The translations under genes and the position numbers were made by a program. Source: Bagarius yarrelli (Eukaryota > Chordata > Actinopteri > Siluriformes > Sisoridae). Taken from it: a stretch of 64,000 nt of DNA. Positions 58,184-64,000 of the stretch are shown in pieces (position 1 is the stretch's first letter; each line of letters starts with the position of its first letter). The stretch covers positions 3,676,597 to 3,740,596 of the forward strand of contig VCAZ01000001.1 in the NCBI GenBank assembly GCA_005784505.1. Direction: 5' to 3'. The notes under the pieces are model-generated. The model was given only the letters and a program-made list of their open reading frames with translations, searched no databases and was not told the DNA's origin.

Positions 58184-58303
58184 TTTAGGATAAGATTAAA
58201 GGAAAGGATGCATCATCACTGAAATGTTCCTCACCTGAGTTCAGTGCTGTCTGCCAGGGAGATGGCAGGTTTCCTGACAGCACTGCTACAAGCCTGGTTA
58301 TTA
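45409..58303 (-). CDS. strip2: STRIP2 (FAM40B), striatin-interacting scaffold; last 16 exons, 5' end missing
   Basis: Sixteen in-phase exons give about 651 residues plus stop. They cover the end of the Far11/STRP N-terminal domain (SSAVRKPAISLADSTEL, EPFALLLFTMVTKFCSM), an acidic Pro-rich linker, and the C-terminal STRP/DUF3402 domain with GLPRPIHESVKTLKQ, LLKLLLAAAPTSKAKTDSIN, HFKLNHIYQ and QTKYLGRQWRKSNMK. STRIP proteins are scaffolds of the STRIPAK phosphatase-kinase complex. The end FHYTYEMWLEREVFSQPI and NDIDARPWDF favour STRIP2 over STRIP1, and smkr1 follows as in human. The roughly 180 N-terminal residues were not found to 64000. Confidence 0.92.
45995..46188 (-). repeat. SINE-A copy, near full length
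   Basis: GCATTTGGCAGACGTCCTTA, CATTTGTCTCATTTATACAA, GGGCCTTGCTCAGGAGACCA, GGGAATCAAACCCCGGTCGT and TTACTAAGCCGCCACTTCC. In the last strip2 intron. Confidence 0.85.
46839..47035. repeat. Compound microsatellite: (ATCT)n-(TA)n-(CA)n-(CGCA)n-(CA)n
   Basis: About 48 bases of pure TA, then some 115 bases of alternating purine-pyrimidine built of CA and CGCA units. It sits in the strip2 intron, ending 61 bases from the exon o donor. Long false frames of alternating Cys-Val-Arg-Ala run through it. Confidence 0.97.
47097..47301 (-). CDS. strip2: strip2 exon o
   Basis: TCTCCAG acceptor, 68 codons plus one base: MLVVFKSAPILKRALKVKQA, MMQLYVLKLLKIQTKYLGRQ, WRKSNMKTMSAIYQKVRHRL, NDDWAYGN. GTAAGA donor, with the large UA/UG/UGCG tract starting 61 bases later. 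Confidence 0.95.
47670..48022 (-). repeat. SINE-B copy, full length
   Basis: CTATACCTGCTTATTCCCTA tail, GAGTCTATCCCAGCCATTTC, GGACAGGTCACCAGTCCATC, GGGAATCGAACCCGGCCCTT and ACTAAGCCACCATGCTGCCC head. In the strip2 intron between exons n and o. Confidence 0.88.
48193..48297 (-). CDS. strip2: strip2 exon n
   Basis: TTAACAG acceptor, 35 codons EAGDNNQFCWRNLFSCINLL then RILNKLTKWKHSRTM, GTGAGA donor. A UG repeat ends about 15 bases before the acceptor. Confidence 0.94.
48413..48479 (-). CDS. strip2: strip2 exon m
   Basis: GACTGCAG acceptor, ICVLDFPHCVVHEMPELTAE plus SL, GTAATT donor. A UG repeat lies about 20 bases upstream of the acceptor. Confidence 0.92.
48578..48678 (-). CDS. strip2: strip2 exon l
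   Basis: CTGTCCAG acceptor, FEYVSQHLVFANCIPLILKF then FNQNIMSYISAKN, GTAGGC donor. Strongly conserved in STRIP proteins. Confidence 0.94.
48820..48975 (+). repeat. SINE-A copy, plus orientation
   Basis: AACTCAGTGGTTAGGTTGTC head, GGTTGGAGTTTCCATTCTTG in place of the B box, CCACCGCTGGGCCCTAAAAC, ACAAGGCCCTTCACACTCAA. The 3' tail is lost. Confidence 0.65.
49170..49620 (+). repeat. Dispersed repeat C, copy 2
   Basis: GGACAGACAGATATCCTATG, GGGGGGTGGGGCTGAGGAGA, ATACTCTGTAAAATTA and TTTGGGTGGGCTCTGCCCAC match 6440-6835 in order and orientation. In the strip2 intron between exons k and l. Confidence 0.6.
50162..50288 (-). CDS. strip2: strip2 exon k
   Basis: GAAACAG acceptor, ITVLQSMKLGIDVNRHKEII then VKAISALLLLLLKHFKLNHI plus YQ, GTCAGA donor. 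Confidence 0.94.
50351..50385. repeat. (GT)n microsatellite
   Basis: About 15 units; CA on the strip2 transcript, directly downstream of the exon j donor. Confidence 0.95.
50403..50500 (-). CDS. strip2: strip2 exon j
   Basis: TTTCTAG acceptor, IALLKLLLAAAPTSKAKTDS then INILADVLPEEM, GTAAGT donor. A CA repeat on the transcript starts about 20 bases after the donor. Confidence 0.94.
50954..51028 (-). CDS. strip2: strip2 exon i
   Basis: TTGGCTAG acceptor, 25 codons GEEEVEETPAEILYVGMLPS then LSQYV, GTGAGT donor. Family: ETPAE-LYQGLLPSLPQYM. Confidence 0.92.
51112..51183 (-). CDS. strip2: strip2 exon h
   Basis: TTTCACAG acceptor, 24 codons HKYVSIAEVQIKREEELQQC then PMTM, GTGAAT donor, phase 0. 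Confidence 0.92.
51749..51812 (-). CDS. strip2: strip2 exon g
   Basis: TTTGTAG acceptor, DTETLVGLPRPIHESVKTLK plus Q, GTAAGA donor. GLPRPIHES-KTLKQ is invariant in the family. Confidence 0.94.
52003..52068 (-). CDS. strip2: strip2 exon f
   Basis: GCATAG acceptor, EKDIEHFLESSRNKFIGFTL plus G, GTGAGT donor. Confidence 0.93.
52108..52410 (-). repeat. SINE-B copy, near full length
   Basis: TTCTATACCTGCTTATTCCC tail, GAGTCTATCCCAGCCATCTC, TGCCAGTCCATCACAGGGAC, TTTTTGGACTGTGGGAGAAA and CTTCTTGCTGTGAGGAAACA head. Between strip2 exons e and f. Confidence 0.85.
52531..52562. repeat. (CT)n microsatellite
   Basis: Pure CT run of about 16 units in the strip2 intron between exons e and f. Confidence 0.95.
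52810..53042 (-). CDS. strip2: strip2 exon e: acidic and poly-Pro linker
   Basis: GTCCTGCAG acceptor, 77 codons plus two bases, GTGAGG donor. PLVKQDSLDTYNERDPFKND, an Asp/Glu-rich run, IIQPPPPPPLRPSTERV, then TFPKGLPWAPKV. Matches the KQDSLD-YNERD and PKGLPWAPKVR motifs of STRIP proteins. Confidence 0.93.
53865..54030 (+). repeat. SINE-A copy, plus orientation, B box deleted
   Basis: GGTGGCTCATAGTTAACCC head, CCACCGTTGGGCCCCTGAGC, TAATTGCTCAGTGGTATAAT, GTGGCTCTGGATGAGGGCGT and TGCTAATGTAAATGTAAAC tail. Confidence 0.8.
54102..54169. repeat. (GA)n microsatellite, 68 bp
   Basis: Uninterrupted AG run, CU on the strip2 transcript. Confidence 0.97.
54920..54970 (-). other. Candidate in-frame 17-codon cassette exon of strip2
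   Basis: CTACAG acceptor, SAFVDSLEGDSPFAKKQ, CAG|GTCTTT donor. Phase 0 at both ends, exactly as needed between exon d (ends RRSRR) and exon e (starts PLVKQD). The donor is weak past GT, and I recall no family counterpart with certainty. Confidence 0.3.
56170..56190. repeat. (TG)n tract at strip2 exon d donor
   Basis: Reads as CA repeat on the transcript within ten bases after the 5' splice site. Confidence 0.9.
56197..56385 (-). CDS. strip2: strip2 exon d
   Basis: TTTTAG acceptor, 63 codons: FTLGGFEELQEMKVKAREKL, SLPPLPEDSIKVVRSMRAAS, then a Gln run and KRGRRSRR (basic cluster). Weak GTATAA donor. A UG repeat abuts the acceptor and a CA repeat abuts the donor. Confidence 0.93.
56386..56420. 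repeat. (AC)n tract at strip2 exon d acceptor
   Basis: Reads as UG repeat on the transcript, running almost into the TTTTAG of the 3' splice site. Confidence 0.9.
56463..57370 (-). mobile_element. RTE-type LINE 3' end with in-frame 36-bp tandem array
   Basis: Minus strand encodes KVQKFKYFGSTVQSNGECVK, AGWNGWRNVSGVMCDRRISE, then TVVRPAMMYGLE repeated, TVALRKRQVEELEVAELKML, RLRWFGHV and the Lys/Arg-rich tail. This is the reverse-transcriptase C-terminal region of fish RTE-type LINEs. Eight 36-bp units (56831-57118) plus a partial one expand a segment that is normally single. The copy is 5'-truncated with frameshifts, so it is inactive. It lies between strip2 exons c and d. Confidence 0.85.
56831..57118. 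repeat. 36-bp minisatellite, 8 units, inside the LINE
   Basis: Unit CACTGTCTCTAAACCATACA followed by 16 more bases; units begin at 56831 and every 36 bases to 57083. Only two or three units carry a substitution (ACCAAACA, ACCACACA), so the array is young or homogenised. Confidence 0.97.
57511..57539. repeat. (GT)n microsatellite
   Basis: CA on the transcript, about 15 bases after the strip2 exon c donor. Confidence 0.95.
57554..57681 (-). CDS. strip2: strip2 exon c
   Basis: TTCATAG acceptor, SPLYNGEPFALLLFTMVTKF, CSMSAPHFPMKKVLLLLWKT then VR. The donor is a weak GTCAGC, followed within 20 bases by a CA repeat. Confidence 0.92.
57754..57860 (-). CDS. strip2: strip2 exon b
   Basis: GTTAAACAG acceptor, VLLSIMYLMVETIRVETADD then KPEWQKARESFRTEL, GTGAGT donor. 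Matches the conserved VLLSVMYLMVE helix of STRIP1/2. Confidence 0.92.
58136..58182. repeat. (GT)n microsatellite, 47 bp
   Basis: CA repeat on the transcript, about 52 bases after the strip2 exon a donor. Confidence 0.97.
58235..58303 (-). CDS. strip2: strip2 exon a
   Basis: CTTCAACAG acceptor, NNQACSSAVRKPAISLADST plus EL, GTGAGG donor. The bases before the acceptor are a UG repeat on the transcript, and a CA repeat begins 52 bases after the donor. The first codon is completed by an unseen upstream exon (family EID-N). Confidence 0.93.
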
Positions 58304-58312
58304 CTGTTGAAG

Positions 58313-58340
<28 letters not shown>
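58313..58340. repeat. (CA)n microsatellite
   Basis: UG repeat on the transcript, occupying the place of the polypyrimidine tract of strip2 exon a. Confidence 0.95.
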
Positions 58341-58345
<5 letters not shown>

Positions 58346-59294
58346 AAATATATATATTCAAACTGCCAGTAAACAATAAGAAAATCGTACACAATTCTTG
58401 CATCAAAAAAAACAAAAAAACAAAAATCTGCAAAATACTTAAAGAAATAATTTATGTACATTAATTGCACAAAACATTGACCCACAAGGTTATGACATTT
58501 CACCCCCACTTCAAGGTATGAATGATGTCATACATTTTTAACAGATTATAATAAAAACAAGTCCTAAAAACGAGTTGAGGCTGGTGTGATCAGCGGCCGT
58601 GTACAGTCCACCCTGCGAAAGGATCTCTTCTGTCTCTCTTGAAGCTATAAAAACTATATATATATATATATCCTATATATACAAATCCGGTTATTTAAAA
58701 AAAGAAAGAAAGGTATTAAATAAAAACTATTTCAGTCATGTGACTAAATTTTTTAGGATCGATCTAAAAATCTAATTATTTTATCAGCTGGTTTTGATGA
58801 TAATTCCCTAAAACCTTAAAAAACTAAAAACCTGAAAAAACTTCCACAAATCTCTGCCATATAAATAATTCTTAAATACAACACAAGCTTTAACACAGTC
58901 ATCATCAGCTTAGGTTTGCCATACAAGACTTTATGAATGAATTGTTACTATATAAAGGAGAAATGTACTTTCACATACGGTACAGACGTTAATCTACTCC
59001 TGTGATCTGTACTACGGACATCAGGACTACATCAGTGCTCCAGGATTTAAAACTCTCTAAAGCGGCACTGTGGGATGATAGTAAATAATGTAGTTTATGG
59101 AATAACCACTAGTTGTAAACGCCTACACACCAGCAGCGCGCCATTTTAAGTGCTCTGGAGATTTCTATCCTCTCTCTCAGCTCCAGCACACATGATTCCA
59201 CTTGACCACTCGGAACTGAATCACACTCGCAGCGGGATTCAAAGCAGATATCATAGACTCTCTTTTTCTCAATGACCTACAGGCTACCAGTTAA

Positions 59295-59480
59295 ACGTGC
59301 ATTTGGCGGACACCCTTATTCAGAGCAACTTACATTTATCTCTTTTTATACAACTGAGCAATTAGGGGTTAGGGGTCTTACTCAGGGGCCCAACAGTGGT
59401 AGCTTGGTGGAGCTGGGAACCAAACCCACAATCTTTGATTTGGTAGTCCAACACCTTAAAAATGAGCCACCACTTCCCCC
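59295..59480 (-). repeat. SINE-A copy, near full length
   Basis: GTGCATTTGGCGGACACCCT, CAACTTACATTTATCTCTTT, CTTACTCAGGGGCCCAACAG, GGGAACCAAACCCACAATCT and CCAACACCTTAAAAATGAGC. Confidence 0.85.
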
Positions 59481-59489
59481 CACCAGATC

Positions 59490-60060
59490 ACGAAACTTAT
59501 ACAGTGCGTTCATACGCCTTTTCTACATTTTGTCACTTTACAACCACAAACTTAAATGTATTTTATTGAGATTTTATGTGATAGACTAACCCAAAGTAGC
59601 ACATCATTGTGAAGTGGAAAACGATATACGGTTTTTAAAATTTTAAGCCAATAAAAATCTGAAAAGTGTGACATTTGTGCATTTGTATTTACCCCCCTGT
59701 ACTCTGATACCCCTAAGTAAAATCCAGTGCAATGACCCTAAACATACAGTCAGAGCTACAATGGAATAGTTTGGATTAAAGAATATTCATGTGTTAGAAT
59801 GGTCCAGTAAAAGTCCAGACCTAAATCCCATTGAGCGTCTGAGGCAAGACTGAACAATTGCTGTTTACAGACGCTCCCCATTCAGTCTGGCTGAGCTTGA
59901 GCTATTTTGCAAAGAAGAATGGGCAAAAATTACAGTCTTTGGATGTGCAAAGCTGCTAGAGACATACCGCAAAAGACCTGCAGCTGTAATTGCAGCGAAA
60001 GGTGTCTCTACCAAGTATTGACGCAGGGGGGACCGAATACATATGCACACCACACTCAAG
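59490..60060 (+). mobile_element. Tc1/mariner-like element, internally deleted
   Basis: The left 200 bases (ACAGTGCGTTCATACGCCTT, TGTATTTTATTGAGATTTTA) are the terminal/subterminal inverted repeat. They are followed directly by the transposase C-terminal half (59725-60025): GTCCAGACCTAAATCCCATT encodes the SPDLNPIE motif, and TTTTGCAAAGAAGAATGGGC encodes FCKEEWA. The N-terminal half and the right terminus are missing. Confidence 0.78.
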
Positions 60061-60419
60061 GCGCTGTAGCTGTTAGGAGGCTGCTCATGTAGCAGCTGCA
60101 GTAAAATTCATCCGCCCAAGAGTTGTTGAAATCATTTTAGAGACACAATTTCAAGGTCGAAAAACTACTAAATGCTCTTGAAGTCCGGTGTGAATCCAGA
60201 ATCCAGAACAAAAGCTCAAGCTTTACTGTGCCAGGCATTTAACAGCTACATAACCATATACTGTACACACACAATGGCATCTGTACAACCTCGTTTAACC
60301 TCTTATCAATTGGGGCAAGTCTAATTAATATGCGTCAGTTCACACACAGCTGGGTGTCCTCTGCTGCAGTAACAACTGACAGCCAGGGAAGCCAAACAAC
60401 ACTACAGACCTCGATCGCA

Positions 60420-60534
60420 GAGCAGAGAGAAAGAAAGAGAGCGAAAGAGGGAAAGATTGAGGTGGGGGGGGTGGCAGAGGGAAAAAGAGAGAGAAACAGA
60501 GGAAAAAAAAGATGAGAAAGACAGAGAGAAAGAG

Positions 60535-60600
<66 letters not shown>

Positions 60601-60612
60601 AAAAAGAGAGAA

Positions 60613-60652
<40 letters not shown>

Positions 60653-60771
60653 AGGACAGAGAAAAGAGAAATAAATAGAGAGATAGAGACTAAGGAGAGA
60701 GAGAAAGAGAAAGCGACAGAGAGGGAGGGAAAGATAGAGAGAAAGGAAGGGGGAGAGAGGCAGAAACAGAG

Positions 60772-60825
<54 letters not shown>

Positions 60826-60952
60826 GAGAGAGAGGGAAAGAGAGAGAGAGAAAGAGATTTATTAAATAATAGCTTTTATGTTTAGATGGCAATACTGCAG
60901 TATTTAAATTGTTTTTTCTCCACCACTCAACTTAAGTATAATTTATAATATC
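60420..60952. repeat. GA-rich tract and unit 1 of a ~470-bp tandem duplication
   Basis: Impure purine tract of over 400 bases. From about 60591 to 60952 it includes TAAGGACAGAGAAAAGAG, GGAAGGGGGAGAGAGGCAGA and the non-GA end TTTATTAAATAATAGCTTTT, all repeated about 470 bases later. Confidence 0.9.
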
Positions 60953-60989
60953 ACTTAATATATTACTTATAAAAAGACAAGAGAGACCA

Positions 60990-60990
60990 C

Positions 60991-61026
<36 letters not shown>

Positions 61027-61085
61027 AGGAAGAAAAAGGAGAGAGATAGAGAGAGAGAGAGAGAAAGAGAAAAAAAGAGAGAGAA

Positions 61086-61116
<31 letters not shown>

Positions 61117-61236
61117 AAGGACAGAGAAAAGAGAAATAAATAGAGAGATAGAGACTAAGGAGAGAGAGAAAGAGAAAGTGACAGAGAGGGAGGGAAAGAT
61201 AGAGAGAAAGGAAGGGGGAGAGAGGCAGAAACAGAG

Positions 61237-61306
<70 letters not shown>

Positions 61307-61420
61307 AAGAGAGAGAGAGAAAGAGATTTATTAAATAATAGCTTTTATGTTTAGATGGCAATACTGCAGTATTTAATTGTTTTTCTCCACCACTCAACTT
61401 AAGTATAATTTATAATATCA
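60990..61420. repeat. GA-rich tract and unit 2 of the tandem duplication
   Basis: Bases 61062-61420 repeat unit 1 almost exactly, with small indels in GA runs and one G/T change (AAAGCGACAG to AAAGTGACAG). Confidence 0.9.
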
Positions 61421-61607
61421 TGTAGTGATCACACACTTTATCCTTTCTAACCACCACTGGGGTTAAAACCACAGCAAGCCAATCCTACACAAGACTGCAC
61501 TAGAACACAGAATAACAAACCCATACTGAAAACGACTGCAGCAGGACAGGACACGAGACTCATTAGGACAGGACTGGAGAGTGATCCTGGATTAACATCC
61601 TTTTCTT

Positions 61608-62358
61608 GATCCTGAATCAACATTTCAATCAACCAATCATAACCATCTGATGTCATCAGTGTGTGTCGATTAAACCCGCCTCAATACAGTTTTAAATCGT
61701 TCCCTTTTTTGTCCACAAACAAACTGACAATCTTAAACTGAGTGAATGCTGAAATAGTTAAAAATAGTTAATAGTCTAAAACTGATAATTGATTGATTCT
61801 GGAACAATTTACTGATACTGACGTTTCCTGGATTAACATTAAATCAAAACATGAAATTAGACTATAAACGATATTAAAATAATTGATGATAATTCAGGAA
61901 CGACATTAGTGAATTTAGACTGTATTAATTCTAATGATCCAAAAATAAACATTAATGAATTTAGACAGTGAATCATAAACAATCACTAATGAACAATTGA
62001 ATGTAAAAGGGTGGACCTGTAGAACCGCAATAGAGCAACATTCTTACTATAGAACAGGGTTTAACATTATAACATTAAATCACAACCTTTTAACATTTAA
62101 CAATCACAGGGTAGATTTTTAAAGCCATAAAATTATCTATGAATTTACTTTTAATTCATGCACACACACCTAAATACATTTTACTGCACACACACATCTA
62201 TTTTTGGTCCTGAAGTTGAGGGAAATGTTCACACATTAACTAAACTGCGCATACATGTTGTATGCAATTGTTCAGTACAGCATGTAATGCATTACACACG
62301 ACGACACTGATGACATCTGATGGTTGTGATTGGTTGATTGAAATGTTAATCCAGGATC
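61608..62358. mobile_element. Element or cassette bounded by ~60-bp imperfect inverted arms
   Basis: 61608-61668 and 62302-62358 are inverted copies: TCAATCAACCAATCATAACC on one side, GGTTGTGATTGGTTGATTGA on the other. About 630 AT-rich bases lie between, without coding capacity. It resembles a non-autonomous DNA transposon, but no target duplication is clear. Confidence 0.5.
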
Positions 62359-62427
62359 ACATCCTACTTGGCAAAATCATCTCCACCGCCTGGAGAGAGC
62401 TGCACAAAGCCAGTGACAGCAGCAGCA

Positions 62428-62442
62428 GCAGCAGCAGCAGGC
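62428..62442. repeat. Short (CAG)n run
   Basis: Five to six AGC/CAG units after TGACAGCAG; no coding context is supported. Confidence 0.7.
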
Positions 62443-62744
62443 AGGACATGACTGCTGTTTCCAGCCTGTTTCCTCAGGAGACTCACAAAAAATGAGGCTT
62501 AAAAATAGCAGTGGCTCTTTAGCCACACAGCACAGAGAGGGTTCCAAAGTCTCTGGGCTTTTTCTGTCCTGTCCTCAAGAAGAGAGTTCAAACTCAAGTA
62601 CTCAGCACAGAGCTCTAGTACTAATAAAAATAATCTTAAACATATATATGATCCAGGCTCACAACGACCCCAGCTTCAATATATACACATGTATAGGAAA
62701 AAGGAGCACATTTTTTATTCTACCTAAAGAAGTGAGTACAGGCA

Positions 62745-63400
62745 GGTTCGGAATGGATGGAGTGATGTGTGACAGGAGAATATCAGCTAGAATTAAGGGA
62801 AAGGTGTACAAGGCAGTGGTGAGACCAGCTATGATGTATGGTTTAGAGACAGTGGTGACAGTGGTGAGACAGCTATGATGTAGGTTTAGAGACAGCTATG
62901 ATGTATGGTTTAGAGACAGTGGTGAGACCAGCTATGATGTATGGTTTAGAGACAGTGGTGAGACCAGCTATGATGTATGGTTTAGAGACAGTGGTGAGAC
63001 CAGCTATGATGTATGGGTGGTGAGACCAATGATTAGAGAGACAGTGGTGAGACCAGCTATGATGTATGGTTTAGAGACAGTGGTGAGACCAGCTATGATG
63101 TATGGTTTAGAGACAGTGGTGCTGAGGGAGAGACGGGTGGCAGAGCTGGAAGTAGCAAAGCTGAAGATGTTAAGGTTCCTGTTAAGGACAGGATTAGGAA
63201 CGAGTTCATCAAGGGGACGACTCATGTTAGTTGTTTTGGGGAGAAAGTCAGGGAAGCACAGATTGAGGTGGTTTGGACATGTACAGGGGAGGGATAGTGA
63301 ATATATTGGTAGGAGGATGTTAGAAATGAAGCTACCAGGTGGAAGGCAAAGAGGAAGTCCAAAGAGGAGGTATATGGATGCGATAAACGAGGACCGGTTT
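62745..63400 (+). mobile_element. RTE-type LINE 3' end, second copy with the same tandem expansion
   Basis: GMDGVMCDRRISARIKGKVY, KAVVRPAMMYGLETVV, several irregular TVVRPAMMYGLE units, then RRVAELEVAKLKMLRFLLRT, HRLRWFGHVQGRDSEYIGRR and MLEMKLPGGRQRG. Orientation is opposite to the 56-57 kb copy. Units here are interrupted by small deletions and duplications (62815-63120), so the frame is broken. Confidence 0.85.
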
Positions 63401-63478
63401 AGCAATTGGGGGTTAAGGGCCTTGCTCGGGAGCCCAAGAGTGACAACTTGGTGGTGCTGGGAATTGAACCCTGATCTA
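63400..63478 (-). repeat. SINE-A fragment inserted at the LINE end
   Basis: TTTAGCAATTGGGGGTTAAG, GGGCCTTGCTCGGGAGCCCA and GGGAATTGAACCCTGATCTA; it replaces the LINE tail. Confidence 0.7.
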
Positions 63479-63499
63479 GCAAAACCTGCTTTATCTTTC

Positions 63500-63680
63500 T
63501 TAACAAAACCTGCTTCAAACTGACCCTCGTTTATAGGGCAGTCTGGTGAGAAATGATTTGCACAAACATGGACATGTTTAGGTAAATACAGGGAAAATTC
63601 CTTAAAAAAAATACAGTCAACGTGGCTCAGATGTCGGCAGTAAATTACTACTGCTGCGTTTGTTATTACACCAAACAAAT
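63500..63680 (-). pseudogene. THAP-like zinc-finger fragment
   Basis: Minus strand reads FKEFSLYLPKHVHVCANHFS then PDCPINEGQFEAGFVKK. The C..HF..D pattern and GQF-AGF end resemble the C-terminal half of the THAP-like domain often found in fish repeat-derived proteins. No start, no first cysteines and no further domain are present. A transposon-derived scrap is most likely. Confidence 0.4.
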
Positions 63681-64000
63681 ACACACTTAGGCGCCATTCT
63701 GCTCCAGTGTTAAGACAACGCCGGACACTCAGGGCTGGTCTATGCTAAAATGGCCGTCACCGTCAATCAACAATCGTGCGAGCGGCCTCGGTCTGTGTGA
63801 CAGCACAAAAACAAGCATCTGCAAACGGCTTGATTTCAGAAAAGAGGAAATTTAACAAGATTGAAAAAATCTATATTGTTATAGGATGTTTGTGTACACA
63901 CACTGCGACACACATTTTAGTTCAAACGTATGATTCTTTTTCTACAGTACAAATCGGGAGACAAATTAAATTACATTAAACTGCAAGATTATTTTTCAAC

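Larger units (their letters stand above)
58341..64000 (-). other. Upstream flank of strip2, repeat-dense
   Basis: No strip2 N-terminal exon was recognised on the minus strand up to the edge. Contents are SINE-A, a deleted Tc1 element, duplicated GA tracts, an inverted-arm element, an RTE LINE end and a THAP-like fragment. It is either a large strip2 intron or holds a diverged 5' exon that I missed. Confidence 0.55.

Noticed and set aside
45409..58303. STRIP1 as identity of the scaffold gene
   Set aside because: STRIP1 shares most motifs (for example PHCVVHE), but the C-terminal end and the smkr1 neighbour fit STRIP2 better. Not excluded absolutely.
60335..61397. Long Leu/Ser-rich open frames
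   Set aside because: They are translations of GA/CT simple repeats; no splice sites, homology or codon structure support a gene.

Overview
This 64 kb window is animal nuclear DNA, almost certainly from a ray-finned fish. It is AT-rich and full of microsatellites, Tc1/mariner fragments, tRNA-derived SINEs and RTE-type LINE 3' ends. Its genes are short exons with GT-AG introns. The SINE set resembles repeats common in otophysan fish such as catfishes, but that placement is a weak inference. Almost every long open frame is repeat sequence or antisense shadow; I found the real genes by reading exons, splice sites and phases by eye.

Four genes are supported. (1) ano2 (minus strand, 22844 down to 2877, running off the left edge): a TMEM16/anoctamin calcium-activated chloride channel, with 20 consecutive in-phase coding exons plus an alternative CpG-rich first exon at about 20.35 kb. 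(2) cd9 (plus strand, 34651-39161): a complete tetraspanin of 227 residues in 8 exons. A separate exon at 30062-30130 looks like an upstream alternative first exon. (3) smkr1 (minus strand, 41695 down to 41329): a small lysine-rich protein gene whose ATG is the last codon of its exon, with an RFX X-box-like site at the presumed promoter. (4) strip2 (minus strand, 58303 down to 45409): 16 exons encoding the last ~651 residues of a STRIPAK scaffold subunit. Its 5' exons are beyond the right edge or inside a repeat-filled intron.

Layout: 1-23 kb ano2; 23-30 kb a gene-free interval with an 85-bp AT microsatellite, SINEs and Tc1 remains; 30-39.5 kb cd9; 39.5-45.4 kb smkr1 between SINE clusters; 45.4-58.3 kb strip2; 58.3-64 kb a repeat-dense flank with a deleted Tc1 element, duplicated GA tracts, an inverted-arm element, an RTE LINE end and a THAP-like scrap. 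From general knowledge of human gene order, ano2-cd9 matches 12p13 (where VWF lies between them; I see none here) and strip2-smkr1 matches 7q32. The window therefore joins two blocks that are separate in human. The genes have no shared pathway that I can see; they are neighbours, not an operon.

The observations most worth following are: the alternative cd9 first exon, which removes the N-terminal cysteine; strip2 exons flanked by UG repeats at the 3' splice site and CA repeats after the 5' splice site, which could pair across the exon; two RTE LINE copies carrying the same in-frame 36-bp tandem expansion; and two alternative N-termini of ano2. All calls are by eye and memory of the families; no alignment or transcript data were available.
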